Source of the DNA: Sporosarcina sp. ZBG7A
Lineage (GTDB): Bacteria; Bacillota; Bacilli; Bacillales_A; Planococcaceae
Assembly (NCBI RefSeq): GCF_000813425.1
Contig: NZ_JWIB01000010.1
Location: 1 to 64,000 of the forward strand
Length of the DNA: 64,000 nucleotides
Direction: 5' to 3'
In this document: positions 36,199-42,763 of the stretch, one piece after another
Layout of the letters: every line of letters begins with the position of its first letter
How positions within the stretch are numbered: position 1 is the first letter of the stretch
Notes under the pieces: model-generated
What the model was told of the DNA's origin: nothing
Seen by the model: the letters and a program-made list of their open reading frames with translations, nothing else
Databases searched by the model: none
Program-made: the position numbers and the translations under genes

Positions 36199-36961
36199 CT
36201 TTTCTGCCTCCCTTTATTTTTTTATAAAGAGCATAAAACGTAATAAGCACTATTTTTTTCAACAATGGGAAAACTCGTAATGTAGATACATACTGTATAG
36301 TCTCTAGTCGTATAGAAATTGATGTACTGAACCTTTTAAGGAGTATATTGTCATTCGTTGTTTTAACAATACTTCCCACAAATCTTTCTTGACTAGTAAC
36401 TATCTCCACCCACGTTCCTTCCCACGAATTCATGTTAGTTCGAAGTGTTTCTTCAAAAAACTGTTGCACTAATGTCTCTCGCTTCGTCACAGTTTCACCA
36501 AATTTAAGCATGAGTTTTCTCTGTAGCTGATTATCATATATATGATGTTGATGTGTATTTGAATAAGTGGGAAAACCAAAGGGAATATTTGCTGTTTCGA
36601 TGAAGACATATGGAATCCAGATTCTTCTCTGTAAATCTGTCAGCATTACAAAGTCCCTGCCAATTGCTGCTACTTTCCCTTCAGTTTTAAGAGTTTGGTC
36701 GTTTTCTACGAAGGAGGAAATCACAACTTGTTGATTTCGTTTGCTCTTTAAAAATTTCTTTAACGTCAAAGTTTTTCGAAGAGGTTCGTGGAATTCTGCT
36801 ATCTTAAACATATTTTTCTGGCCAATATAATCTGTCAGAATCCTCGTTTCTTCCTCAGAACCAACACTTGTCGGTGATGAAAACGAAGGATTTTCATTCT
36901 GACGTTTTACTATTTCCCTTTTGTCATTCACACCTTCAGACTCTTTCTTTATTAGGATCAT
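36188..36961 (-). CDS. mnxD: MnxD-position protein
   Basis: This 257-residue protein has a polar N-terminus of about 70 residues and two barrel-like repeats (NQQVVISSFVENDQTLKTEGKV-type and WVEIVTSQERFVGSIV) joined by LQRKLMLKFGETVTKRETL, and ends in a basic, hydrophobic tail (KKIVLITFYALYKKIKGG). It is a paralogue of the gene after mnxG. Its function is unknown; in position it matches mnxD. The ATG at 36961 has a poorly spaced GGGAG, and a GTG at 36931 is an alternative start. Confidence 0.75.
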   Translation of the reverse strand: MILIKKESEGVNDKREIVKRQNENPSFSSPTSVGSEEETRILTDYIGQKNMFKIAEFHEPLRKTLTLKKFLKSKRNQQVVISSFVENDQTLKTEGKVAAIGRDFVMLTDLQRRIWIPYVFIETANIPFGFPTYSNTHQHHIYDNQLQRKLMLKFGETVTKRETLVQQFFEETLRTNMNSWEGTWVEIVTSQERFVGSIVKTTNDNILLKRFSTSISIRLETIQYVSTLRVFPLLKKIVLITFYALYKKIKGGRKDGG

Positions 36962-37011
36962 CTCCCTGCAATTGTTTTCACATCCTATTGACTAAAGAAA
37001 GTACCGACAGG

Positions 37012-37590
37012 TTATTTAATCAATTGCTGTAAATGGTCTGCAATTTCTTCAATAGCTACTCGCTTATCCACTGTTGCCATATCATGATGTGCACGTATTT
37101 GATTTTTTGAATCAACAATATACATAGACGTTGTATGCGTTAGAAACCCATCTTCGTTTTTTTCATAAAAAAAGTTGAAATATCGAGAAAACTGATAGGT
37201 CTGTTCATCAGTACCACGGAAAAACAACCAATTTTTCTCATGAATATCAAACATTTCTTTATATTGTTGAAGGATTTCATTCGTATCATATTCAGGATCC
37301 ACGGTCACTGCAATAATGTAATACTTCTCTTGAGATATGCCCCTTTCATCCATAATCTGTTTTAAATCAATGAGATCCAACATCGTAGTCGGACAAACAT
37401 CAGGACATTGTGTATAGATGAAAGTAACAAGCTTAGGTCTGTCTTGAAAAGCAGCTTCATTTCCACTCACTTCAGCTAATTGCCACTCCTTAACTGACCC
37501 GATATATGGCAATTCAATCGCTCGAGGCCATAGCAAATACAAAACAAAAAACCCAATTAAAAAGACAGACAAATAAATTATTTTCTTCAA
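37012..37590 (-). CDS. mnxC: Sco1/SenC-family copper protein, MnxC position
   Basis: This 192-residue thioredoxin-fold protein has an N-terminal membrane anchor (residues 4-20) and the Sco copper site: CPDVC (near residue 70) and the distal histidine in LTHTTSMYIVD (near 155). Sco proteins deliver copper to or reduce cysteines of copper enzymes, here presumably MnxG. SG-1 MnxC is likewise redoxin/Sco-like. The start is TTG with GGAGAAGGTGA upstream. It is the third gene of the operon. Confidence 0.87.
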   Translation of the reverse strand: MKKIIYLSVFLIGFFVLYLLWPRAIELPYIGSVKEWQLAEVSGNEAAFQDRPKLVTFIYTQCPDVCPTTMLDLIDLKQIMDERGISQEKYYIIAVTVDPEYDTNEILQQYKEMFDIHEKNWLFFRGTDEQTYQFSRYFNFFYEKNEDGFLTHTTSMYIVDSKNQIRAHHDMATVDKRVAIEEIADHLQQLIK

Positions 37591-37622
37591 TCACCTTCTC
37601 CTTTCTGGAAAACATCAAAATT

Positions 37623-38084
37623 TTATACTTTGATGGAGTAACGTATTAAGAAACTAACTATGGCATGTAAACAAGCGACGAATATGGTCAGAACGTACAT
37701 ATTGGTAGCAATTAATGCAGTTGTGTCAAGCGGAATATTACATAAAGCTGGATTTTTCAGCACAGTGCCTAACATCATGCCCATCACGCCGCCAATCGCG
37801 CCGTTATAAATACCGTTTAGCAGTGCTGGTGCTTTTATGAGAGAACCAAATCTCCAGCCGATCAAAATTCCTATTACAACAGGAAGCAAATACATCACCA
37901 GATGATCTCCAGGCAGCAACATTTCCAAATAGAGAGCTAAAGTAAATGAAGAAATTGATGTAATGGCCATGCACATCGTCTTTGTAAACCGATCATCAAA
38001 TAATAAATTTTTATATTTAAAGAGTCGATAATTGAATTCCATTTCACAAAAATTCCATATGCACAACAGTGTAATAAGCAGCAC
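37623..38084 (-). CDS. mnxB: MnxB-position membrane protein
   Basis: This 153-residue integral membrane protein has about four transmembrane helices. The core LNGIYNGAIGGVMGMMLGTV matches the pattern of the preceding gene (ITNGIIVGLMAPMIGTV), so MnxA and MnxB are related, with Gly-rich helices containing Met and Cys (CNIP) that might conduct or bind metal; this is inference. A GTG start at 38084 is used, 7 bases after mnxA. Confidence 0.75.
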   Translation of the reverse strand: MLLITLLCIWNFCEMEFNYRLFKYKNLLFDDRFTKTMCMAITSISSFTLALYLEMLLPGDHLVMYLLPVVIGILIGWRFGSLIKAPALLNGIYNGAIGGVMGMMLGTVLKNPALCNIPLDTTALIATNMYVLTIFVACLHAIVSFLIRYSIKV

Positions 38085-38091
38085 TTTTCTT

Positions 38092-38511
38092 TCACGACCT
38101 TTTAATTGAAATGAAGATCACAAATATACAACATGCAAATAGCACGTGAATAAATGTTATAAACAAAATTGGAATTTCAATAACAGTACCAATCATCGGT
38201 GCCATTAATCCTACGATTATTCCATTGGTGATACCTGTGACAAATGTTTGATAGTCAATCAATAACCCGAATGCCGCACCGACGAGTAATCCTATAACCG
38301 TTGAAATTAGTGTAATAAATGTAAAATGAAATGGAAATTGCAAGATAAGCAAAACTCCAAAAAGTAAAGCTGCCATCCCCCCCATTACCATGCTTATATT
38401 CATACCTAGATGAAAACCGATTAGTTTCTTAACTTTCCTGCTATACATATAAAATCCGAGTATTATGCAAATATCGATATACGATAGCAACAATATGATT
38501 GTCTGGTTCAT
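38092..38511 (-). CDS. mnxA: MnxA-position membrane protein
   Basis: This 139-residue protein with four transmembrane helices is the first gene of the operon, with an excellent ribosome site (GGAGGTG). It shares the Gly-rich GxxNGxxxGxMxxMxGTV core with the next gene. Two homologous membrane subunits suggest a heteromeric membrane complex in the forespore or mother-cell membrane. Its role is unknown in the described Mnx systems as far as I recall. Confidence 0.75.
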   Translation of the reverse strand: MNQTIILLLSYIDICIILGFYMYSRKVKKLIGFHLGMNISMVMGGMAALLFGVLLILQFPFHFTFITLISTVIGLLVGAAFGLLIDYQTFVTGITNGIIVGLMAPMIGTVIEIPILFITFIHVLFACCIFVIFISIKRS

Positions 38512-38565
38512 ATTTCACCTCCGTATATACTATGGAACAAATCCACAATTGGAACTTTTATTCAA

Positions 38566-38595
38566 GTTACTATGGACATAAAAGTGATTTAGGTT
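38566..38595 (-). promoter_or_regulatory. Candidate sigma-K promoter of the mnx operon
   Basis: On the minus strand AACC (38595-38592) is 17 bp from CATAGTAAC (38574-38566), one mismatch from CATANNNTA. A second, perfect -10 (CATAGTATA, 38534-38526) is too close to the ribosome site. Described mnx operons are transcribed late in the mother cell, which fits. Confidence 0.45.
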
Positions 38596-38623
38596 ACCAC
38601 TTTCTTTTTTGTTTCATAAACTG
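38596..38623 (+). promoter_or_regulatory. Candidate sigma-K promoter of the PKD protein gene
   Basis: ACC (38596-38598) is 16 bp from CATAAACTG (38615-38623), one mismatch from the sigma-K -10. Its -35 abuts that of the mnx promoter, so the two would be back to back. Confidence 0.4.
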
Positions 38624-38653
38624 GTATGACGTTTATTAATGAGGAGGAATTTA

Positions 38654-40699
38654 ATGGAACTTGGACCCATTTCTGCATTCGATGGTTTTCCAGTTTGGTA
38701 TAAGGACTTAAATGGATTACGTCTTCAACTGAATGTCAATCCTGCCGATCCATTCTCTGGCATCACTCCTGCAGACTTGCCCAATCCGGCAGAGCCCGTT
38801 TCGTTTCCCGATAATTATCCGGAAGAAGCCTTCTACATGTCAGCAGAAGCTGAAATGACAACTGGCACACAAGAAAGAGCGCGTTTAGTTTTAGCTTTAG
38901 AAGCTGCTTTTGTGAATGAAGTCCCTCGGGAAAATGAACAAATTGTATTTGGCAGAGTTCGTATCCGCGTGGCTGGCTTGCGAGCAAATGAAACTTATAC
39001 AGTTACGCATCCATATGGTATAGACACATTTATTGCAGAGCCAGATGGAAATGATCCTACAGTCGGGGAAATAAACTTTACTGAAGATATTGGCGGTGTA
39101 AATGGGGGAGATTTTGACCTTGCACTAAATAGCCGTGTGGATCCATTTTTACAATGGAATCCAACGGTAGCGCCTACTGCTCCAGCAGGTTATATTGGCG
39201 ATCCGGCTGTCGAACATCAAATAATAGGAAGTCTATTAGAAGATCAGTTTGGAGAACTTCAAAACATTTTCAGAGTCGAAGGTCCAGGAATTGGTATAGG
39301 TTCACCAGACCGCTCAACAACGCCTGGCTTGAATCCTGACAATTGTATTGAAACAAAAATTTTTTCAGTTCTAGGGAAAATTTCCACAATAGCTGGTGTC
39401 GATGTCACAAGGGCAACTTATACACAAAACGAGATTGATAATGGTGTGATAGATGTATTCGCTGTGTCTGATGATGAACCACAAATTATAAATGTTAGAG
39501 GTCCAGGCATCGAAACTGCATCGTTACAGAGGTTTAACAATCAATTCTTTGCTCGTGTTTCTTTTACAGGAGGTCGACCTCCTAATATCATTACGGTCAC
39601 AAATTTAAGTGATAATCCGCCAAGCATTAAGAACATCACACCGATAGACTTTATTATAGCTACCGCTGCATTTAACACAGATACGCAAGAACTGACAATT
39701 GATGCTGCATCGAGTGATACGATAGGAAGTCCGTCTTTAACAATCGAAAACTTCGGCATCGGTGAACTAGAAATCTTACCAGGTGAAACGTTTACGACAA
39801 GCGTACTAATTCCTCCACTCCAACTAACTATTCATTCAAGCGCAGGAGGAAAAATAACGATTCCAGTATCTGTCACAGGATCTTCGACAAGTCCTGGCAG
39901 TGTCAATGCAAATGCTGGAGAAGATACAACAGTACTTTTCGGCTCAACAGTTACATTGGATGGAAGCAACTCTACAGGTTCAATTGCTTCATTTAACTGG
40001 TCACAATTATCTGGTTCTGATGTTATTTTAATTAACCCTGATACTGCTACGCCATCTTTTGCCGCACCTAATGAAATTGATACGCTCATTTTTGAATTAA
40101 CTGTGGACGGAGATGGAGGTCCATCAACTGATACGGTCAACGTTTCAGTGATATCGTCTGCGGATGCGCCGATTGCAAATGCCGGACCTGACCAAATAGT
40201 TCAACAAGGAGCCGCTGTCACTTTGGCCGGGAGCGCTACAGGAATTGTAACAAGCTACCAATGGGAACAAATCGCTGGAAATCTAGTTGAATTAACGAAT
40301 GCCAATGCAGCGAATGCTTCGTTTACATTTCCAACACAAGCAGGGACTGTTTCTTTTCGTCTAACCGTCACAGGACCAGGCGGGAATTCATCCGATGAGG
40401 TCACTGTAACATCTATCCCACAAAATCTAACCATTACGCGTGCAGAATTCCGTACAAGAGATGCCGAGTGGCGAATTACTGGCACTTCAGATACAGTCGG
40501 ACCAAACGCTTCAATATCAATTTTCGTAGGAAACGACTTAAGTGGCCCTCTTCTTGCACAAGTACCCGTAGATGCACTTGGGGATTGGCAATTTAGAGTT
40601 GAAAATTCTTCACTTCAACCAGATGAAACAAGAGCGATTTCAGTTCAATCAAGCTCAGGTGAGTCATTGATCAATGTTTTACTTACAGTTCGAAGTTAA
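38654..40699 (+). CDS. PKD-domain spore-surface-like protein
   Basis: This ~681-residue protein has no signal peptide. Residues 1-~410 are an unrecognised beta-rich region; two PKD/Ig-like domains follow (NAGEDTTVLFGSTVTLDGSN near 415; NAGPDQIVQQGAAVTLAGSA near 505), then a C-terminal beta domain (~590-681). PKD domains are structural modules of surface proteins. Lack of a secretion signal, a possible sigma-K promoter and divergence from mnx suggest deposition on the spore by the mother cell. The ATG at 38654 follows GAGGAGG. Confidence 0.82.
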   Translation: MELGPISAFDGFPVWYKDLNGLRLQLNVNPADPFSGITPADLPNPAEPVSFPDNYPEEAFYMSAEAEMTTGTQERARLVLALEAAFVNEVPRENEQIVFGRVRIRVAGLRANETYTVTHPYGIDTFIAEPDGNDPTVGEINFTEDIGGVNGGDFDLALNSRVDPFLQWNPTVAPTAPAGYIGDPAVEHQIIGSLLEDQFGELQNIFRVEGPGIGIGSPDRSTTPGLNPDNCIETKIFSVLGKISTIAGVDVTRATYTQNEIDNGVIDVFAVSDDEPQIINVRGPGIETASLQRFNNQFFARVSFTGGRPPNIITVTNLSDNPPSIKNITPIDFIIATAAFNTDTQELTIDAASSDTIGSPSLTIENFGIGELEILPGETFTTSVLIPPLQLTIHSSAGGKITIPVSVTGSSTSPGSVNANAGEDTTVLFGSTVTLDGSNSTGSIASFNWSQLSGSDVILINPDTATPSFAAPNEIDTLIFELTVDGDGGPSTDTVNVSVISSADAPIANAGPDQIVQQGAAVTLAGSATGIVTSYQWEQIAGNLVELTNANAANASFTFPTQAGTVSFRLTVTGPGGNSSDEVTVTSIPQNLTITRAEFRTRDAEWRITGTSDTVGPNASISIFVGNDLSGPLLAQVPVDALGDWQFRVENSSLQPDETRAISVQSSSGESLINVLLTVRS

Positions 40700-40762
40700 C
40701 CATAAAAAAACTGAATGAAAATTCCCCACAAATTTCAACTATAAAATAAAGGAGAGAATTGA

Positions 40763-41416
40763 ATGGACCGTTGTCCAAAATGTAATGAAACCATTTTTTG
40801 CACATGCAAAAATATACCAAAAAGCGGAAGGGGCCCGCGAGGTTATCAAGGGCCAAGAGGAGAAAACGGATGTCCAGGTTCCCCTGGGGAGCAAGGACCA
40901 AGAGGTGAACGAGGACCACGCGGCTATACAGGAGCGCAAGGAACGCCTGGAGAACAAGGAGATGAAGGTCCAAAAGGTGATACAGGCTCTAAAGGAGAAC
41001 AAGGACCGCCGGGACCACAGGGTAAACCTGGAACATTAAGTTCTGCTTATGGATTTACCTATACCGAAACGAAAAGGACTACTTCAGGTATTGTTAACTT
41101 CAATATTGCTAACCCTCTTCAGGACGTAGAACTTTTACCTGAAGGACTTCGCATCATGACAGATGGTATATTTCAAATCAGCTATAAAGTCATTTTTGAA
41201 ACAAATGTCATTTGCTGCACTCCTTCTACATTCCACATCCAAGTTAACAACGCCATCAAAGTAAATGCATCTATGACAGAATCGGCTACTTCCACCTCTC
41301 TTACATCGACCCTATTATTATCTTTACTAGAAGGTGACGTTGTAAAATTATTTGCAACCTTACAAGAAGGTGGAAGTTACAAGTTAGCGTCCTTACAAAT
41401 TATCCAAGTTGGATGA
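40763..41416 (+). CDS. Collagen-like exosporium glycoprotein, BclA type
   Basis: This 217-residue protein has a Cys-rich N-terminus ([12 protein letters not shown]), about 22 Gly-X-Y triplets (residues ~23-91, rich in GPRG, GEQG, GPQG) and a C-terminal C1q/TNF-like trimerising domain (from [15 protein letters not shown]). That layout is typical of BclA-type exosporium nap filaments. It follows the PKD gene by 63 bases with AAAGGAGAG upstream and probably shares its promoter. A strong terminator follows. Confidence 0.9.
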   Translation: MDRCPKCNETIFCTCKNIPKSGRGPRGYQGPRGENGCPGSPGEQGPRGERGPRGYTGAQGTPGEQGDEGPKGDTGSKGEQGPPGPQGKPGTLSSAYGFTYTETKRTTSGIVNFNIANPLQDVELLPEGLRIMTDGIFQISYKVIFETNVICCTPSTFHIQVNNAIKVNASMTESATSTSLTSTLLLSLLEGDVVKLFATLQEGGSYKLASLQIIQVG

Positions 41417-41445
41417 TTTCAGCTATCAATTAATTTTATTCCAAA

Positions 41446-41493
41446 CAAAAAAGCTTCTCAAATGCTTTACTAAGCGCATGAGAAGCTTTTTTG
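41446..41493 (+). terminator. Terminator of the collagen-like gene
   Basis: AAAAAAGCTTCTCA and TGAGAAGCTTTTTT form a 14-bp stem with a partly paired loop. Confidence 0.88.
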
Positions 41494-41544
41494 TGAAGAA
41501 TTCAAAGTTATCATTTGAAACTTTAGCTAACTTAATAATCAACG

Positions 41545-41619
41545 ACAAAAAAACAGACCCTAGGCATCCGGCCTAATAGGTCTGTCTTGGAGAAGTATCG
41601 TTGTTCCGACGATACTTCC
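41545..41619 (-). repeat. 75-bp twin-hairpin element, copy 2 (tRNA terminator)
   Basis: This copy lies 18 bases 3' of the tRNA-Val gene and acts as its terminator on the minus strand: hairpin GAAGTATCGT/ACGATACTTC, then CAGACC...GGTCTG with TTTTTTT. It differs from copy 1 (29203-29277) only at the base before TAGG (C here, T in copy 1). Confidence 0.88.
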
Positions 41620-41636
41620 GAGGGTTTGGCACCCAA

Positions 41637-41709
41637 TGATTCCTACTGGGCTCGAACCAGCGACCTCTACCCTGTCAAGGTAGCGCTCTCCCAGCTGAGC
41701 TAAGGAATC
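41637..41709 (-). tRNA. tRNA-Val (GAC)
   Basis: The minus strand folds as a standard cloverleaf: acceptor GATTCCT/AGGAATC, D stem GCTC/GAGC, anticodon stem CTACC/GGTAG with loop TTGACAG (anticodon GAC, valine), and T arm GCTGG-TTCGAGC-CCAGT. The discriminator base is A and the CCA end is not encoded. It is a single isolated tRNA gene. Confidence 0.95.
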
Positions 41710-41911
41710 GGGAATGTTTCAATCGACTTTAATGACAAGCACTCGTTTAAAATAAACGATTTGTCACTAAGCACATCTATGATAATACCATGAACTCCAT
41801 CTTTGCGCAATACGATTTTGTAAAATAGTTTTAGTAACTATTTGCCCCATTCACCTATCACCGCCCAATGCATACATTGAAGTAGGGAGTTTTCGGATAG
41901 GAGGGTACGCG
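41710..41911. other. Gap with tRNA promoter side and upstream region of the 90-residue gene
   Basis: The left part should carry the tRNA promoter on the minus strand. The right part holds a hairpin AATAGTT/AACTATT (about 41826-41844) and CATACATT, which matches the sigma-E -10 form CATACANT, 40 bases before the next gene; no good -35 was found. Confidence 0.3.
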
Positions 41912-42184
41912 GTGGTAAATCCTGATAGTCTGGATTTCATAGACATTGATGTCGGCGGGCAAGCCGCCAAAATAGATGTGATTGGAAGTGTCATCACCAT
42001 TATCGGAGAATCCATCTCAACCTATGCTGCTGTGCTCGCAATTGAAGAAGAAAAAAAGAATTCTCCAAACAATGAGGATTTAGTGAATGAGTTAAAAGAG
42101 ATGAAAGAGCAAATCCTGTACTTAACGAATGAAATTCAATCACTTAAGAAAAACCAAAGCAGGGATAGTCCATGGCGCCTTTGA
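41912..42184 (+). CDS. Small protein with hydrophobic middle and coiled-coil end
   Basis: This 90-residue protein uses a GTG start with AGGAGGG upstream. Residues ~18-45 are hydrophobic (KIDVIGSVITIIGESISTYA) and residues ~55-82 are heptad-like and charged (LVNELKEMKEQILYLTNEI), so it may be an amphipathic or membrane-associated helix plus a coiled coil. The family is not recognised. Its last codons lie inside the terminator stem. Confidence 0.65.
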   Translation: MVNPDSLDFIDIDVGGQAAKIDVIGSVITIIGESISTYAAVLAIEEEKKNSPNNEDLVNELKEMKEQILYLTNEIQSLKKNQSRDSPWRL

Positions 42185-42220
42185 AAAGGCGATGGTGCTG
42201 TCCCTGCTTTAATTGTTTTA
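42156..42220 (+). terminator. Terminator overlapping the gene end
   Basis: AAAGCAGGGA and TCCCTGCTTT enclose inner pairs (GCGCCTTT/AAAGGCG) and are followed by AATTGTTTTA. It may also serve the convergent gene at 42238. Confidence 0.75.
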
Positions 42221-42237
42221 TAGTAGCAAAGTACTTT

Positions 42238-42663
42238 TTACTTTGAAAGTTCATCCAGAGCTAAAACCTTCAACGAAAGCAGTTCTTCTTCAGTGAGACG
42301 GCCTTCAACTTGTTGCAATAATTGCTGTTGCTCTTGTGCAGTCATCCCAGACTGTGCTTTTTTCTGTATATCTTGCAACTCGCTAATACTGAACTTCTTG
42401 AGTACAACTCGAGTGGCCTGTTCTTTAGTTTGAATAGGTAATTTACTGCGATCCGCTGTTTTTGCGTCTTGCAAATATGCCTGAACTTCTGGATTGCTAT
42501 TGATTTCTTGTTTGACTGAATCCAATTGTCCACTACTTTCCAACTGAGTAGTGACTTGATCCATTGCTTTGTCAGCTATCCAATTCGTTCCGAAATAATA
42601 TGCAGCTCCGACTAGTAGTGCAACTACAATTACTGTCATAATAAGTTTTTTGATAAATCTCAC
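42238..42663 (-). CDS. Membrane-anchored hypothetical protein
   Basis: This 141-residue protein has one N-terminal transmembrane helix (residues 7-25) and a helical, Gln/Glu-rich extracytoplasmic or cytoplasmic domain (EVQAYLQDAKTADRSKLP, then a C-terminal helix pair ending EEELLSLKVLALDELSK). No enzymatic motif is visible. Related Bacillales proteins are uncharacterised. It stands alone between two terminators. Confidence 0.7.
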   Translation of the reverse strand: MRFIKKLIMTVIVVALLVGAAYYFGTNWIADKAMDQVTTQLESSGQLDSVKQEINSNPEVQAYLQDAKTADRSKLPIQTKEQATRVVLKKFSISELQDIQKKAQSGMTAQEQQQLLQQVEGRLTEEELLSLKVLALDELSK

Positions 42664-42721
42664 GTTCGTCTTCCCCCTTCATTTCACTATTCATTAGACG
42701 TTCATCACATTACAATGTTTC

Positions 42722-42762
42722 AAAAAACAAGCCCGCCTGCATAGTATGACAGACGGGCTGGA
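42722..42762 (-). terminator. Terminator of the TRAP transporter operon
   Basis: On the minus strand AGCCCGTCTG and CAGGCGGGCT pair around TCATACTATG, followed by TGTTTTTTG. Confidence 0.88.
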
Positions 42763-42763
42763 A

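Noticed and set aside
38526-38534. Perfect sigma-K -10 (CATAGTATA) as the mnx promoter
   Set aside because: Transcription from it would begin within the ribosome site of mnxA, so the element 40 bp further upstream is preferred despite one mismatch.
40739-41002. Minus-strand and second plus-strand frames across the collagen-like gene
   Set aside because: They are shadow frames created by the GC-rich Gly-X-Y repeats; only the collagen frame has a ribosome site and domain logic.
29659-41416. Integrase, transposase or toxin genes marking the mnx block as a phage or ICE
   Set aside because: Every frame in the block is accounted for and none encodes a recombinase, so only a passive cassette can be proposed.
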